Assembly: GCA_963675135.1 (NCBI GenBank)
Contig: OY776131.1
Location: forward strand, 33,441,381 to 33,505,380
DNA from: Galeopsis tetrahit
Lineage: Eukaryota; Streptophyta; Magnoliopsida; Lamiales; Lamiaceae
DNA length: 64,000 bases
Reading direction: 5' to 3'
A program made the position numbers and the translations under genes. The notes beneath the pieces are model-generated. The model worked only from the letters and a program-made list of their open reading frames with translations, was not told the DNA's origin and searched no databases. This document shows, piece by piece, positions 1 to 10,663 of the stretch; position 1 is the stretch's first letter, and each line of letters opens with the position of its first letter.

Positions 1-1257
1 GCTGTTCTCAGTATTGCAGTTACTCGAAATTGGCCCCTTCAACAGTTTGATGTGAATAATGCTTTTCTTCATGGTACCCTGTCTGACACAGTCTACATGG
101 CACAACCCCCTGGTTTTGTTGATAAAACTTTTCCGTCCTATGTTTGTAAACTGCATAAGTCCATTTATGGTTTAAAACAGGCACCTCGTACTTGGTATTA
201 TGCTCTTAGGACGTTCTTGGAAGGCATTGGATTTATTCACACAAAGTCTGATGAGTCTCTTTTTGTGTACAATAAATCTGGTGTTATTGCATATTTCCTT
301 GTGTATGTTGATGATCTGATTCTCACAGGAAATAACATTCCCTTCCTCACTCGAGTGGCTACGGACCTTGGTACAAAATTTTCAGTGAAAGATTTGGGCC
401 CCCTTTCCTACTTCCTAGGTGTGGAAGTTCTTCGTACCAAGAAATCATGCTTTCTTTCCCAACGAAAGTATGTGGTTGATCTCCTTACTCGGTATAACAT
501 GATCACCTCCAAACCAGTTCAGACTCCACTATCCACCTCAGCTCGTCTCACTCTTTCGGATGGGACACCTCCTGCTGATGCCACTCAATTTCGTCAAGTA
601 CTTGGTAGTCTTCAATATCTCCAACTCACCAGACCTGATATTGCATTTGCTGTTCACAAGTTATCTCAGTTTATGCATGCTCCAACCACTACTCATTGGG
701 GTGCAGTTAAACGTCTTCTTCGTTATTTAAATGGGACTCGAGATGTAGGAATAACCTTGAAACCTGAACCTTCCTCATCTCTACATTGTTTTACTGATGC
801 TGATTGGGCCGGCAACAGTGATGATCGTACTTCTACAAGTGCTTACATTGTATTTCTTGGGGCTAATCCTATTTCATGGTCTTCAAAGAAACAAAAATCA
901 GTTGCTCGTTCTTCCACGGAAGCCGAGTATCGTGCCATTGCCTCCGCTGCCTCTGAAGTTCAATGGCTAAAGTCCTTATTTCATGAATTGTGTTTCTCAG
1001 TTCCGACTCTTCCTGTTATCTACTGTGATAATATTGGGGCTACTTATCTCTGTTCAAATCCTGTATTTCACTCTCGAATGAAGCATATTGCAATTGATTT
1101 TCATTTTGTTCGAGATTTGATCAAGACATCTCAGCTTAGAGTGTCACATGTTTCGTCCGCAGACCAACTTGCTGATGCTCTCACCAAGCCATTACCTCGT
1201 GCTCGACTGCAACTACTTATGACCAAGATTGGACTCTCCTACGGTGCTCCATCTTGA
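1..1257 (+). CDS. Ty1/copia pol, C-terminal half: reverse transcriptase and RNase H (5' cut by window edge)
   Basis: The frame is open from base 1; the first visible codons (AVLSIAVTRNW...) already match copia reverse transcriptase, so no start codon is claimed. In order: RVT_2 core with the KSIYGLKQAPR segment, the YVDD catalytic box near codon 101, the LGPLSYFLGVEV segment, then RNase H with TDADWAGN near codon 261, SSTEAEYRA, and the terminal ADALTKPLPR motif. The stop at 1255-1257 is followed at once by a purine-rich tract (GAGGGGGCG), the usual primer site for plus-strand DNA synthesis, and by a 3' LTR. There are no internal stops in the 418 visible codons, so this copy is fairly young or was recently active. 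The enzyme would copy element RNA into DNA in cytoplasmic particles. Integrase, protease and gag lie outside the window. Confidence 0.95.
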   Translation, partial: AVLSIAVTRNWPLQQFDVNNAFLHGTLSDTVYMAQPPGFVDKTFPSYVCKLHKSIYGLKQAPRTWYYALRTFLEGIGFIHTKSDESLFVYNKSGVIAYFLVYVDDLILTGNNIPFLTRVATDLGTKFSVKDLGPLSYFLGVEVLRTKKSCFLSQRKYVVDLLTRYNMITSKPVQTPLSTSARLTLSDGTPPADATQFRQVLGSLQYLQLTRPDIAFAVHKLSQFMHAPTTTHWGAVKRLLRYLNGTRDVGITLKPEPSSSLHCFTDADWAGNSDDRTSTSAYIVFLGANPISWSSKKQKSVARSSTEAEYRAIASAASEVQWLKSLFHELCFSVPTLPVIYCDNIGATYLCSNPVFHSRMKHIAIDFHFVRDLIKTSQLRVSHVSSADQLADALTKPLPRARLQLLMTKIGLSYGAPS

Positions 1258-1264
1258 GGGGGCG

Positions 1265-1437
1265 TATTAGGAATATAATATTTAGGATATGAATATATCT
1301 TTTCATATTATATGATCTCTAGAATATCTTGTAAATATTCATTTGTATCTTGTAAATATAGATACACTCTGTATCTATAAATACTTCTCTTGTAAACACT
1401 TTTCTTTCACTCAATTAAATTATAATTTCACAATTCA
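1265..1437 (+). mobile_element. 3' LTR of the copia element at the window start
   Basis: This short LTR (about 170 bp) follows the polypurine tract after the pol stop. It starts TATTAGGAATATAATATT, where TG would be expected, and ends near CACAATTCA. A TATA box (TCTATAAATA, about 1373-1382) lies in the second half, as expected for an LTR promoter. The 5' LTR is outside the window, so the ends are approximate and no target duplication can be tested. Confidence 0.75.
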
Positions 1438-1841
1438 TTGTTTCTCTATAGATATCTTCAGAAAGCATTGTGGTTGAAAGGTATCTTGAGAGATTTTGGC
1501 ATAATCAAAGTACAATCCATCTAGCTGAGTAACAAGTTCGAGATGAAGGATTTGGGTGAAGCAAAGAGTATATTAGGGATGGATATCTTCAGAAAGCATT
1601 GTGGTTGAAAGGTATCTTGAGAGATTTTGGCATATACCAAAAGAGTGTTCCTGTCTGTGTGATAATCAAAGTACAATCCATCTAGCTAAGCATGAAGTGT
1701 TTGACTAAGACTTTACCAAGAAATAAGTTCAAACATTGCATAGAATTGATAAGCCTTAGAACTTGTGATGTTCACTAAGGAAAGTGAACAGTATCCTTGA
1801 AGAGGGCTTGGATGAGGCAATCTTGCATTAAGGTGGAGAAT
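1438..1841 (+). pseudogene. Decayed copia pol remnant (RT and RNase H scraps) of a second element
   Basis: Short plus-strand peptides match copia pol but are broken by frameshifts and rearranged. FEMKDLGEAKSILGMDI (near 1530-1585) is from reverse transcriptase. ALWLKGILRDFG and DNQSTIHLAKHEVFD (near 1600-1700) are from RNase H. A piece of about 50 bp beginning GATATCTTCAGAAAGCATTG occurs twice, at 1451 and 1582, showing an internal duplication. The remnant leads directly into the LTR at 1842, with the purine-rich GGTGGAGAAT just before it. It cannot encode a working protein. Confidence 0.75.
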
Positions 1842-2434
1842 TGTTAGAAGTAATGCAATTTTGAAGAGGTCGGTTGATTCTAATGCTTAGCAGAAGAGAA
1901 GTTGTAGTCGTCTGGTTGGATCAAGGCAGAGCTGGGTCCAAGGCAGGATCAATTCATCTGATAGAGTAAGGATAACTCTACTGAGTGTATGTCGCGTTTA
2001 ATCTGTATCAGCAGAGTTGGGACCAAGACAGCTGAGCCAAGTCAGTTGATAAGCATATCAGGTGATTCGAGTCTACTGTGCATATATTATAATATATCGA
2101 AAACACTTAGAACCTTTATGAATAATCTTTGTGAGTTGAATTCGTGAGATAGAAGTTGTCTTTGTGAGTAATACTTGTAATATGTACACTTTGTTCAAGT
2201 TTAGTGAATAGAGTTCAAGTTTAGTGAATAGAGCAACTATCCTTCGTGGACGCATATCAAATTGGATCAAACCACGTAAATCCCGTGTTTGTTCTCACTT
2301 GATCATTTCATTGCGTTTTGAGGTTTTGTTTTCTCATTTGGATTTGGAATTGTTCTCACTTGGTCATTTCATTGCGTTTTGAGGTTTTGTTTTCTCATTT
2401 GGATTTAGAATAGCTTTATGCAAATTCCATAACA
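1842..2434 (+). mobile_element. Copia LTR (3' LTR of the decayed element)
   Basis: It begins TGTTAGAAGTAATGCAATTT and ends AAATTCCATAACA, giving the TGTTA...TAACA inverted ends of copia LTRs (593 bp). Two internal tandem duplications are visible: a block of about 57 bp starting TTGTTCTCACTTGATC (2287-2406) and an 18-bp unit GTTCAAGTTTAGTGAATA (about 2194-2232). The ends and the GTAATGCAATTT segment are shared with the minus-strand solo LTR at 18410-18943, so both belong to one family. Its right edge abuts SKP1 intron sequence. It therefore marks where exon 2 of the SKP1-like pseudogene was lost. Confidence 0.75.
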
Positions 2435-4281
2435 TTTATTTTTATACCTTTTATGAAAATGTCAATTTATCTTCCCTTTTAAACCACTACTTAATTACTT
2501 ACAAACAATCACTTTATTCACAATAAAATTAAAATCAAAATATTCCAAGCACATATATCAAAGTCAAGCCTAATGTTGATAAAATATAAAAAAATATAGA
2601 AAAATAATTTAAATAACTTTTTTTAATAATATAGAAATAATCATACGAGTTAACATTGTTTCATAAATTTATGTATTAGATTTTCATAATTTTAAAATTT
2701 ACCTATCAATTTAAGGTTCAATATTTCCAACCATGCCTACACCTACAATACACCAGGTACAAATAATTATTTTATTCACAAAAAACTCTACAATCCAATT
2801 TGATGACAATATCACCCAATTTGATGTGAATAACATTGGTGGACAGAGCTATAGATGAAAGTAAGAATAAATTGTGTTTTTAAATGTGTAAAATTTAGAT
2901 ATCATTCTAGGAGCTATTTGATAGCCCAGTTAAGTGTGCGTTAGATGAGTTATCTTGTTTTAATGGATGTTTGGTACATTAAATCGCTGAACAGTAACCC
3001 GGACTTATGCTCTCAATGACCAATTTACCCTTTGAGTATATAAAGTCAAAAAAACGGTATGAGAGGCGATTCGAGGCCCGTATTCTCCTCTCTTCATCAC
3101 TCTGTTTATTTGTTTATTCATCTCTTTGTTTCTTCATTTTCTTCGTCGATATGAACGCTATAGTCGTCAAGTTTTTTGAATTTGTTTGTGATACGAATAT
3201 AACTGAAGTTTTTTTCAAATGGAAAATGTGTCTAGGGTTTAGAACAATTGACGATGTGATGAGTCTGATGACAACGTAAATCCTGATGAAGATATGGAAG
3301 ATATGGTTTATTTATTGAAGATGTGATGACAACGTAAATCCTGATGAAGATGTGTTGGTGTTGTTGAAATATTTAAACAATATTTCCAGTAAATGTTTTG
3401 AGATTATTTTTGGGTGATTTAAAGGGGAACATACCTCTGTGTATTCATACATAATTTTTTTAGGTTATTTTTTTATCCTTTTGTACTTGTGATCTGTGTT
3501 TGAAACTTTTGTATTCATATTTCATACTGATATTCTATGCAACAATTAATGTGTTTTTTTGGATTAGTTATGTATTTTTCCATACCATTATATAATTTTA
3601 TTTTTTTTTAATAAACAATGTGTTATGAGTATTGTTGTATTTGGGCATAATAACTTTGTATTGTATATGGAATTCAATTTTCAATGTATCATGAGGTCTC
3701 AGGTTTCAATTGTTTGTTTTAAAATTTGGAATTCAGTTTTCTGACACAGGTCCATTTTTTGGGAGATAAAATGAAGAGGACAAAAAACAATTAGAGTAAG
3801 GCTTTGGGCTAAACATGCTAAGTTAACATAAATGGGCTAATCGTACGTTAATTTAACTTGACTATCAAACAACCCCTAAAGTCTTAGTTATCACGTATTA
3901 AAAAAAAAAAAAAGTCTTAGTTATCACGTATTAAAAAAAAAAAAAAAAAAGAGGAGGTAGGGTTACCAAAATGAGATGAAAGAGCGTGAGCTGATCGACG
4001 TTGACGAAATTTTCGTCAAAAGTCTTCAGACTTAACGTCGTCAAATCTGGCGAGTTGCCGTCGGCGGATGCCTTTTCCTTTTGGGCAGCGACATGGCGTT
4101 TGCAGTATTCAAGAACCTTCGCAAGGATGGGGCCGGTCACGTTAGGCACGGGGATGCTTTCAGCCGCGTTATCCTCAATAAAATTCTTTATTGTTTCAGA
4201 TTGTAGGGCAACATCCTCATCAATCTCAAATTTCTGCCCGTCACTCGACAACAATACGATCTTTTTTTTACCCGAATCCAT
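2435..4281 (-). pseudogene. SKP1-like gene, truncated copy: exon 1 (3967-4281) and intron remnant, exon 2 missing
   Basis: SKP1 proteins link cullin-1 to F-box proteins in SCF ubiquitin ligases. Exon 1 is open for 105 codons from MDSGKKKIVLLSSDG at 4281, through the BTB/POZ-like fold, to LFHLIL. A donor site (TTTTG/GTAACC) lies at 3967/3966, exactly where the intact paralogue at 26684-27981 is spliced. Bases 2435-2909 and 3877-3966 align by eye with that paralogue's intron. The middle of the intron is filled by a Harbinger-type element (2910-3876), and the rest of the gene is replaced by a copia LTR ending at 2434. Exon 2 (the F-box-contacting helices) is absent, so a working SCF subunit is unlikely. 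Exon 1 shows no stops or frameshifts, so the break may be recent or a short BTB-only peptide may be made. Confidence 0.85.
2910..3876. mobile_element. Non-autonomous PIF/Harbinger-type element in the SKP1-like intron
   Basis: The ends are imperfect inverted repeats of about 22 bp: GGAGCTATTTGATAGCCCAG on the left and, on the reverse strand from the right, GGGGTTGTTTGATAGTCAAG. The GGGG(T)TGTTTG-type start is typical of Harbinger/Tourist elements, and the flanks (cTA / TAa) fit a degenerate 3-bp target duplication. The 967-bp interior has a TATA-like GAGTATATAAAG near 3035 and a 90-codon open frame (3007-3279) that I do not recognise. No transposase is visible. Confidence 0.65.
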
Positions 4282-5778
4282 TATTCCTATCAACAATTAT
4301 CTCAGATGAAAAAACCCTAAATACTAAAGCGAGATATATATATTGAGGTGAAGATTTAAATAAACAAAAAAAGCGTATGTCAAGCAGAAAAATAGGTTAA
4401 GATTACCGATATAGATTTTGAAAATAAAATATTATGGAAATTTTTTAGATTTTTGCGGTGTAAGTAGTTAGAATTTTTTTGGGAAAAACAAAAAAATACA
4501 GTTGGATTTTTTTTTGTTAAGATTAAGAATATAGATTTTAAAAAGTAAAAATATATTAGAACATACAGTAATTAAGGGAACAAAATGGAGTATTTAGATT
4601 TTTAATTACATAAAAACAATTTTATTAATATAAACGATGAATATTAGACATTCTGTATTGAGACTTGCAATAGTATATCTAACGTTGTAAGTGTCGCAAA
4701 AATGAAATTAATTCAGTGAATCGATGAGGCATATGCACAACTGGAACGTAGAGTTTAATTTATGAATAAATATCAAATTTACGTTCTGTAAATTTGGGAG
4801 GATCTAATTTCAAAAAAATTTCATTCTACAATTTTGGTTCTGTAAAATAATAAAATAATTTCGTTCTGTAAATGTACTTTATCAATTTTGGTTCCAATTT
4901 CAACAATTTTTAATTGAAAAATAAGAATTGGCAGGAAATTAAGGGTTGTTGCTAGTGATTGATTCAAAGTGATTAAAATTGATTTTTATAATAAAATTGA
5001 AAGTTGATAGTGTTTTAAAATTAATCACTTTTAATCAATTTTGTATATATTGTGATGTTTACCAAATAAATCACTTTTTTTTTTTTTTATAAATTTACAA
5101 ACACATCTTTATTACATTTGTATAAATAATGGGTAAAAATAAAATATTATTTAAATTGTGAGGGTAAATTATAAAATATATTAAGAAGAAGGTAATTTTA
5201 AGCAAATATTAGTGTTTACAAACACCCAATTAACCCTTCAGTCGAGTCGCACGTGGCCGAATCAAATTGAGAATTTTCATTTCTCCGACGAATATAATTC
5301 ATTGATGTTGAGGTGTCTCCAACATCTTATACTATGGAATATCATCACACAAAATGACATCACTATTTTATTTTATTTAAGTTTCGGTATCCGTTTTAAA
5401 AATCGATTAATCAAGGGGACAAAACTCAAAGTCCATTTATGAGACCCATTTAAAGCTTGAGTTTTACGCTCTGTATGGATTGACTCCTTAAAAATTGTTT
5501 GCACCAACTTGAGACCTAAAAAAAATACACTACTAAGTCTCAGTCTACACTAATGTAATGCGAAAAGTGGCATGTACATGGTACTATAAAACTGGAATTA
5601 GAATGACATCCCAACCTGATTCATCTTGTGAAAGAGAACATTAGTGTAGATTTCGACAATTGACTTGCCGGAAATTAATCGAAAATGTCCGGGCTTAGTG
5701 GAAGGAGCAGTTTGGTATATGTATGGGTGTGCAGTATTTCCGTTTAAATATTCAATTATCGATTCGGTCTATGGTTAT
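4282..5778. other. Upstream region of the SKP1-like pseudogene and AT-rich spacer
   Basis: Bases 4282-4560 still resemble the region upstream of the intact SKP1-like gene (28000-28350), for example ATACTAAAGCGAGATA and AGATTTTTGCGGT. 4900-5100 has AT-rich inverted segments (TGATTAAAATTGATTTT / AATCACTTTTAATCAATTTT) that may be a small decayed MITE. 5690-5778 matches 34320-34400 and is the left flank of the CACTA insertion. I see no gene. Confidence 0.5.
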
Positions 5779-6000
5779 CACTACGAAAAACACCTCAATT
5801 AACAGTCGATTAGAGACCGTAAAAATGGTCTCTAAACGCATTAGTGACCGTTTTGAGACCGTTTTTTGGTGATCACTATTAGATTCGACTCAAATATTTT
5901 GAGACCGTTTTCATGTATCGGTCTCAAATTATAGACCGATTTTTTTAGGTCTCTAAATTGTAGACCGCAAATGCGGTCTACAAACGATCTCAAACGATTG

Positions 6001-6186
6001 GTCGGCCCGACCCACACCCGCCCTAAGACGGTCTCAAAACGGTCTTTAATTTAGAGACCGCCACATAAGGTCTCAAACCCTGCACCCGACTCGAACCCAT
6101 ACCCGACCCACACCCGCCCCGACTCGACCCACCTGACCCACACCCGCCCTGAACCGACCCACCCGCCCTGACCCGACCCACACCCA
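6001..6186. repeat. GC-rich minisatellite inside the CACTA element
   Basis: Irregular tandem copies of a unit close to ACCCGACCCACACCCGCC, about 18-21 bp each, repeated roughly eight times. GC content is far above the surroundings. Many CACTA elements carry such subterminal arrays; nothing suggests coding. Confidence 0.7.
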
Positions 6187-6304
6187 CTTTATTTAAATGA
6201 TCATTTATTTGGTCTTGGTGGGAATTGATCCCTTTGACAAGTAATTGTCTTGTGTGATTTTTAAAATTAATTATATATGTACTAATTAATTACTTTATTA
6301 TATA

Positions 6305-6520
6305 CTCCCTCCATCCCTCTATAAATTCCACAATACGTTTCTCATTCAATTTTATTTTTTTTGCATATTATTTTTTCTCTTCTCTCTTTCTTTTTCTCAA
6401 TAACATCACTTATACTTTATTTATTATTTTATTATATTTAATCTCATACTAATATAATATTTTTTTCTCATCAATTTATTTCTCTCTATCTTTTAATATT
6501 CTAGTATCAATTCTTTAAAA
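6305..6520. mobile_element. Stowaway-like MITE, left part only
   Basis: After a TA it begins CTCCCTCCATCCCTCTATAA and continues with the pyrimidine-rich interior seen in the intact MITE at 46764-47026. The matching right end (..GGGACGGAGGGAG-TA) is not found, so this copy is truncated within the CACTA element. The right boundary is approximate. Confidence 0.5.
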
Positions 6521-6655
6521 TAGAATCTCAAAACAGAAAAACCCAAAAATTACTTTGACTTAAATTCGGTGGAGACGATTGATAAACAACAGGCGACGAC
6601 GAAGAGGCGGCATCGACGATATCGTCTTGAGAATGGGGACGGAGTCAGAGTCATC

Positions 6656-6808
6656 CACTACAAGAAAATTGACTTTTAGTGACAAAAATTCTGTCATTAT
6701 AGCTTCTCTAACTAAAAACCTTTAATGACAGGAATTGACTTTTAGTGACAGATCCTGTCATTAATTCTCTATTTCCTGTCACTATAGACTTTTAGCTAGA
6801 GAAGCAAT
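6656..6808. mobile_element. Second, nested CACTA-like terminus (fragment)
   Basis: CACTACAAGAAAATTGAC is a textbook CACTA-type end, followed by TTTTAGTGACA repeats in direct and inverted form (TTTAGTGACA, CCTGTCATTA, CCTGTCACTATAG). No opposite terminus ..GTAGTG is found before the hAT element at 6821, so it is either a fragment or a partly deleted element. Confidence 0.45.
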
Positions 6809-6820
6809 AATGATCGCGAC

Positions 6821-7468
6821 TAGAGCCGACAATTTGAGCCCGACCCGATGGGCCAACTCGGCCAACCCAAAACCTAGTATGGGCTAGGCTCTATAATTAG
6901 AGGCCCATATAGAACTAGGCCTATTTGGCCCGACCCGATGAGTTCGGTGGGCCTAATGGGCTAGGCTGAATTTGGCCCGTCGGCCCATGGACAGCCTGAT
7001 TGGCCCGATCAATATTTTTTCTTTAGGCAAATATATAATTAAAATAAGTAAAGTATTTTATATTTAAATATTATTGTGTTTTTATTTTATTATGACTTTG
7101 AAATTTGAACTTATGAATTATTTATAATTTTATTTGAAGTTGTTATATAGTGTAATGTTATACTGATTATGACCGTTTATGAATTATGTATAGTTAATAC
7201 ATTAGTATTGCATATTTTTAATTATAATTATTTGTATGAATAACAATTATATGTGAGTATGTGACCAATAAAAGATTTATATATATAATTTTTGCTAAAC
7301 ATATTATTTTTTAAAATCATTTCATGGGCGGGGCCGGCCCGCTAGCCTAGTGGGCTAGGTTGGGCTCACATTTTATAGGTCTGACTAATTCATGGGCCGG
7401 CCCGACCCAGTCCACGAACATCGCTTGGTGCGATGGGCTGGACCGGGCGGGACGATTTGTCAGCTCTA
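6821..7468. mobile_element. hAT-type MITE nested in the CACTA element
   Basis: The ends are TAGAGCCGACAATTTG and, reversed, TAGAGCTGACAAATCG. The 8-bp flanks ATCGCGAC and GTCGCGGC agree at 6 of 8 positions, fitting an aged hAT target duplication. Subterminal regions are rich in GGCCCGACCCGATGGGCC-like words; the centre is AT-rich. No transposase is encoded. It resembles the hAT MITEs at 42764 and 48922 in layout. Confidence 0.65.
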
Positions 7469-7920
7469 GTCGCGGCGGGAGAGCAAGAGAGAATCGCGAG
7501 TGAGGATCGTGAGAAATTGCGTAGGGTGAAAGTGAAAGAGGCGGTACAAATGAATTAGGGTTTATACACGGGTTACATATGGATTTATAAACGAGTTAGA
7601 GACCGTATTCACAAAAAGACCGATAAATGAGAAGGCAAAAAATGGTGGTCAAAATAAAATTTGGGAATTAGAATTCTTAATACCAATTAAAGACCGCTAA
7701 TGCAGTCTCAAAACAAAATTTAAAATCAGAAATTTAATTTCGGGTTAGAGACCAGCAATACGGTCTCTAACTGGTCTGAGTACATAAAATTAAAGAATGA
7801 AGTGAAATCGGTCTCAAAATTCGTAATATTTTTAAAACGGTCTCAAATCAATCTTTATTTGAGACCGTTTTATGACGGTCTCAAAACTTTGGTCTTTAAT
7901 TTATGCATTTTTTTGTAGTG

Positions 7921-8160
7921 TATTAATTTTAGACATTGGTCGGTTCAATTTCAGTTATTATAACGTGACGTGATGAAAAAATAATGGGGCTTTACAATTT
8001 CCATTCACCATTTACAAGTTTCGTTTACTAGATATATGTACTTAGTAGCTATATTACTCTGGGACTAAATAAATAAATGACATAAATTTTTCATTAAAAA
8101 AAAAAACAAAAATTCATATATGTAAACACTAAACATAATTAAAGCAAATAAAGTTGTGTA
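7921..8160. repeat. Right flank of the CACTA site; paralogous to 34400-34620
   Basis: TATTAATTTTAGACATTGGT through TAAACACTAAACATAATTAAAG aligns almost base for base with 34400-34620. Both contain GTGACGTGATGAAAAAATAA and ACTAGATATATGTACTTAG. The homology stops near 8160/34620. Together with the SKP1 copies this marks a local segmental duplication. Confidence 0.8.
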
Positions 8161-8964
8161 TTAAACAGGGTTGCTGAAATCGGAAATTGATAGTCGGGCG
8201 TTTTCAGCCGTCTAGTGTCTAGACCGCCTAAGCGGGACCTAGCTTTTTCTATTTTATTTATATATATAACAAAAATTTATTAATAAATTATATATATAAT
8301 TTGTTAATTGCTGCCAAACCCAAACTAAATAAGGACGCTCAATTTCTTCGAAAACAGTGCTTACCCACGAATTTATCAATGAAAAATTTCATCGAAAGCA
8401 ACTGTGTCGGTAATGTATATCGACAGAATTTTAATTATCGACGAAATCTTAATAATCTATATTTGTGAGAATATAATGGGACACGTGTCACAATTCTATC
8501 CCTCTATACAATCTCTCTCTTCACCAAAATCGTCTATTTCAAAATTACTCCATTCTCAGCCATTCTGATTAAAAAAATCTATTTTTCTTATTTTAATCTC
8601 AAAATTATAATTATTATTTTTAATCTTTCTCTCCTTCAAATTCTTCCATTTCAAATCTTTTTTTCTATTTTAATCTTAAAATTATAATTTAAATATTATC
8701 TACTCATAATTATTATTTTTAAATTTATTTTTTAAACTTTAATTACAACATTATTTATTTTTTAAAATTTAATTACGTTATTGTATTCTACCACTCTAAT
8801 CAAATCAATAAATTTATATTCTCTATTCTCCTTTTTTTTTTTTTTTTTTTTTATTATCACTATATTTTTTTTAATTTTTTTTTAAATTTTAATTGCAACA
8901 TTATTTATTTTTTAAAATTTAATCACATTATTCTATTCTTAATATCACTCTATTCAAATCAATA
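8161..8964. other. AT-rich spacer without recognisable gene
   Basis: It contains a GC-rich remnant (GTCTAGACCGCCTAAGCGGG, about 8215) and a long T/A-rich stretch with repeated TTTAATCTCAAAATTATAAT segments. I see no coding potential. Confidence 0.5.
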
Positions 8965-9018
8965 GAATCTAAAGCCTAGGTAGTGGTGCTCTAACCATTT
9001 AAGCTATCCAACTTCGTC
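8965..9018 (-). repeat. SINE fragment (tRNA-like head only)
   Basis: Read on the minus strand it begins GACGAAGTTGGATAGCTTAA and includes the TGGTTAGAGCACCACTACC segment shared with the SINEs at 11786-11888 and 57414-57524. Its downstream half, with the B box, is missing. Confidence 0.6.
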
Positions 9019-9029
9019 TTAAATTTTAA

Positions 9030-10345
9030 TTTTAAGATTGGCGTTATCGAATAATGTTTTTTGAATACCCATGATTTTTTCAACAACCATTATCATTATT
9101 AGATTACAATATAAAAAATCCAGATGAGCCTATCATTAAATTTAAATTTTAAGATTGTCGTTATCGAATAATTTTTTTTGAATACCCATGATTTTTTCAA
9201 CAACCATTATTAGATTACAATATAAAAAATCCAGATAAGCTTATCATTCTTTCCTTGGATTATGCACAAGTTCAACGAGGTTCTGTTTTTTTTTTTTTTT
9301 TTTCGATCTTTTGGTAATTTATATATATATTTAGGTTTGTATAGTTTAATCATTTTTTTAAAAGAAATATGTCTCTAATTCAATTTCAATGTATGCAAGT
9401 TGGCTTATCATTAACGGTGATCTTTCAGTGGTCGATAATTTTAAAAATGATTTTTTTAACAACCATTATTAGATTACAATATAAAAAAAAAATCTAGATT
9501 TGTATAGTTTATTCATTTTTTTTTCCTTGGATTATGCACAACTTCAACCGCAGAGGGTTTTTTTTTCGATCTTTTGGTAATATATATATATGTTTAGGTT
9601 TGTATAGTTTATTCATTTTTTTTTAATAGCATTTAAAAAAAAAAATCGATCTTTTGAAAATATATATATATAGAGGTTTGTATAGTTTATTCATTTTTTT
9701 TTAGAGCAATATGTCTCTAATTCAATTTCAATGTATGTAAATGGACTTATCATTAATATGTAAATGGACTTATCATTAATGGCAATCTTCCCGTGGTCAA
9801 CATTATTAGATTATAATATAAAAAATGGGCAACCATTATTAGATTATAATATAAAAAATTCAGATGAGCCTATCATTCTTTATTTGAGTTATGCATAATG
9901 ATTTTTTTTTCGATCTTTTGGTAATTTATATATAATATATATATATATATATATATTTAGGTTTGTATAGTTTATTCTTTTTTATTTTTGAGCAATATGT
10001 CTCTAATTCAATTTCATCAATTCGGCCTATCATTAATGACAATCTTTCAAAGGTCAATTCTAATTCAATTTCAATGTAAGGCTTATCATTATTTCAATGT
10101 ATGCAAGTCGGCTTATCATTAACAGAGGTTTTTTTTTTCTGATCTTTTGGTAATATATATATGTTTAGGTTTGTATAGTTTATTCATTTTTTTTTAAGGG
10201 CAATAGATCTTTTCAAAGGTCAATGATTATGTCTCTAATTCAATTTCAATGTATGTAAATGGAGTTATGCACAATGATTTTTTATAGTTTATTCTTTTTT
10301 TATTTTTGAGCAATATGTCTCTAATTCAATAGTCATTAAGGTCAA
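9030..10345. repeat. Degenerate tandem array, about five irregular units
   Basis: Two landmark words recur in the same order. CGATCTTTTGGTAATWTATA followed by TTTAGGTTTGTATAGTTTAT occurs near 9304, 9567, 9647, 9911 and 10139. ATATGTCTCTAATTCAATTT occurs near 9369, 9709, 9997, 10226 and 10314. Between them lie AACCATTATTAGATTACAAT and GGCTTATCATTAA pieces. Unit spacing is about 75-350 bp and truncated units are common. There is no reading frame; this looks like repeated unequal exchange or slippage on an AT-rich seed. Confidence 0.7.
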
Positions 10346-10426
10346 TTCAGGCGTGAATCTATAATATCCTAGGATGCTTTTAATAAAGAAATTAATATAA
10401 TAGGTCTTTCCAAGATCTATATATTA

Positions 10427-10658
10427 CTTCCTCCGTCCGCCTATAAGTTTTACGTTATTTTTTGGCACAGAGATTAAGAAAAGTGATTAAATAATAAATA
10501 TAGTACAAGTGATGTGATTGAGAGAGGAGAGAGATAGAGAGAAAAAATAAGATATAAAGTGGAGTGTAAGAAAAAGTACTTACCAAAAAAGTATGGGAAG
10601 CTTATAGACGGCCGGACCAAAATGGTAAAATGGAAAACTTATAGGCGGACGTAGGGAG
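10427..10658. mobile_element. Stowaway-like MITE
   Basis: CTTCCTCCGTCCGCCTATAA at the left and ATAGGCGGACGTAGGGAG at the right form inverted ends, flanked by TA on both sides. The interior matches the MITE at 56943-57151 in the opposite orientation (TTTTTGGCACA, ATGTGATTGAGAGAG, CCAAAATGGTAAAATGG). Confidence 0.8.
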
Positions 10659-10663
10659 TAGTT

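Larger units (their letters stand above)
5779..7920. mobile_element. Non-autonomous CACTA (En/Spm-type) transposon
   Basis: The element starts CACTACGAAAAACACC and ends TTTTTTTGTAGTG, the inverted CACTA termini. It is flanked by a 3-bp target duplication TAT (5776-5778 and 7921-7923), as expected for this superfamily. Both subterminal regions are crowded with GAGACCG/CGGTCTC words in both orientations, the kind of repeated site that CACTA accessory proteins bind. No transposase is seen. It carries nested insertions: a Stowaway-like fragment, a second CACTA-like terminus and an hAT MITE. The paralogous site at 34399-34405 lacks the element and has a single TAT, confirming the boundaries. Confidence 0.9.

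Noticed and set aside
3007..3279. Open frame of 90 codons as a gene
   Set aside because: It lies inside the Harbinger-type element, has no recognisable domain, and its composition matches the surrounding AT-rich DNA.
4001..4309. Plus-strand frame of 102 codons, also seen at 27704-28012
   Set aside because: It is the opposite-strand shadow of SKP1 exon 1; the minus strand carries the conserved protein and splice sites.
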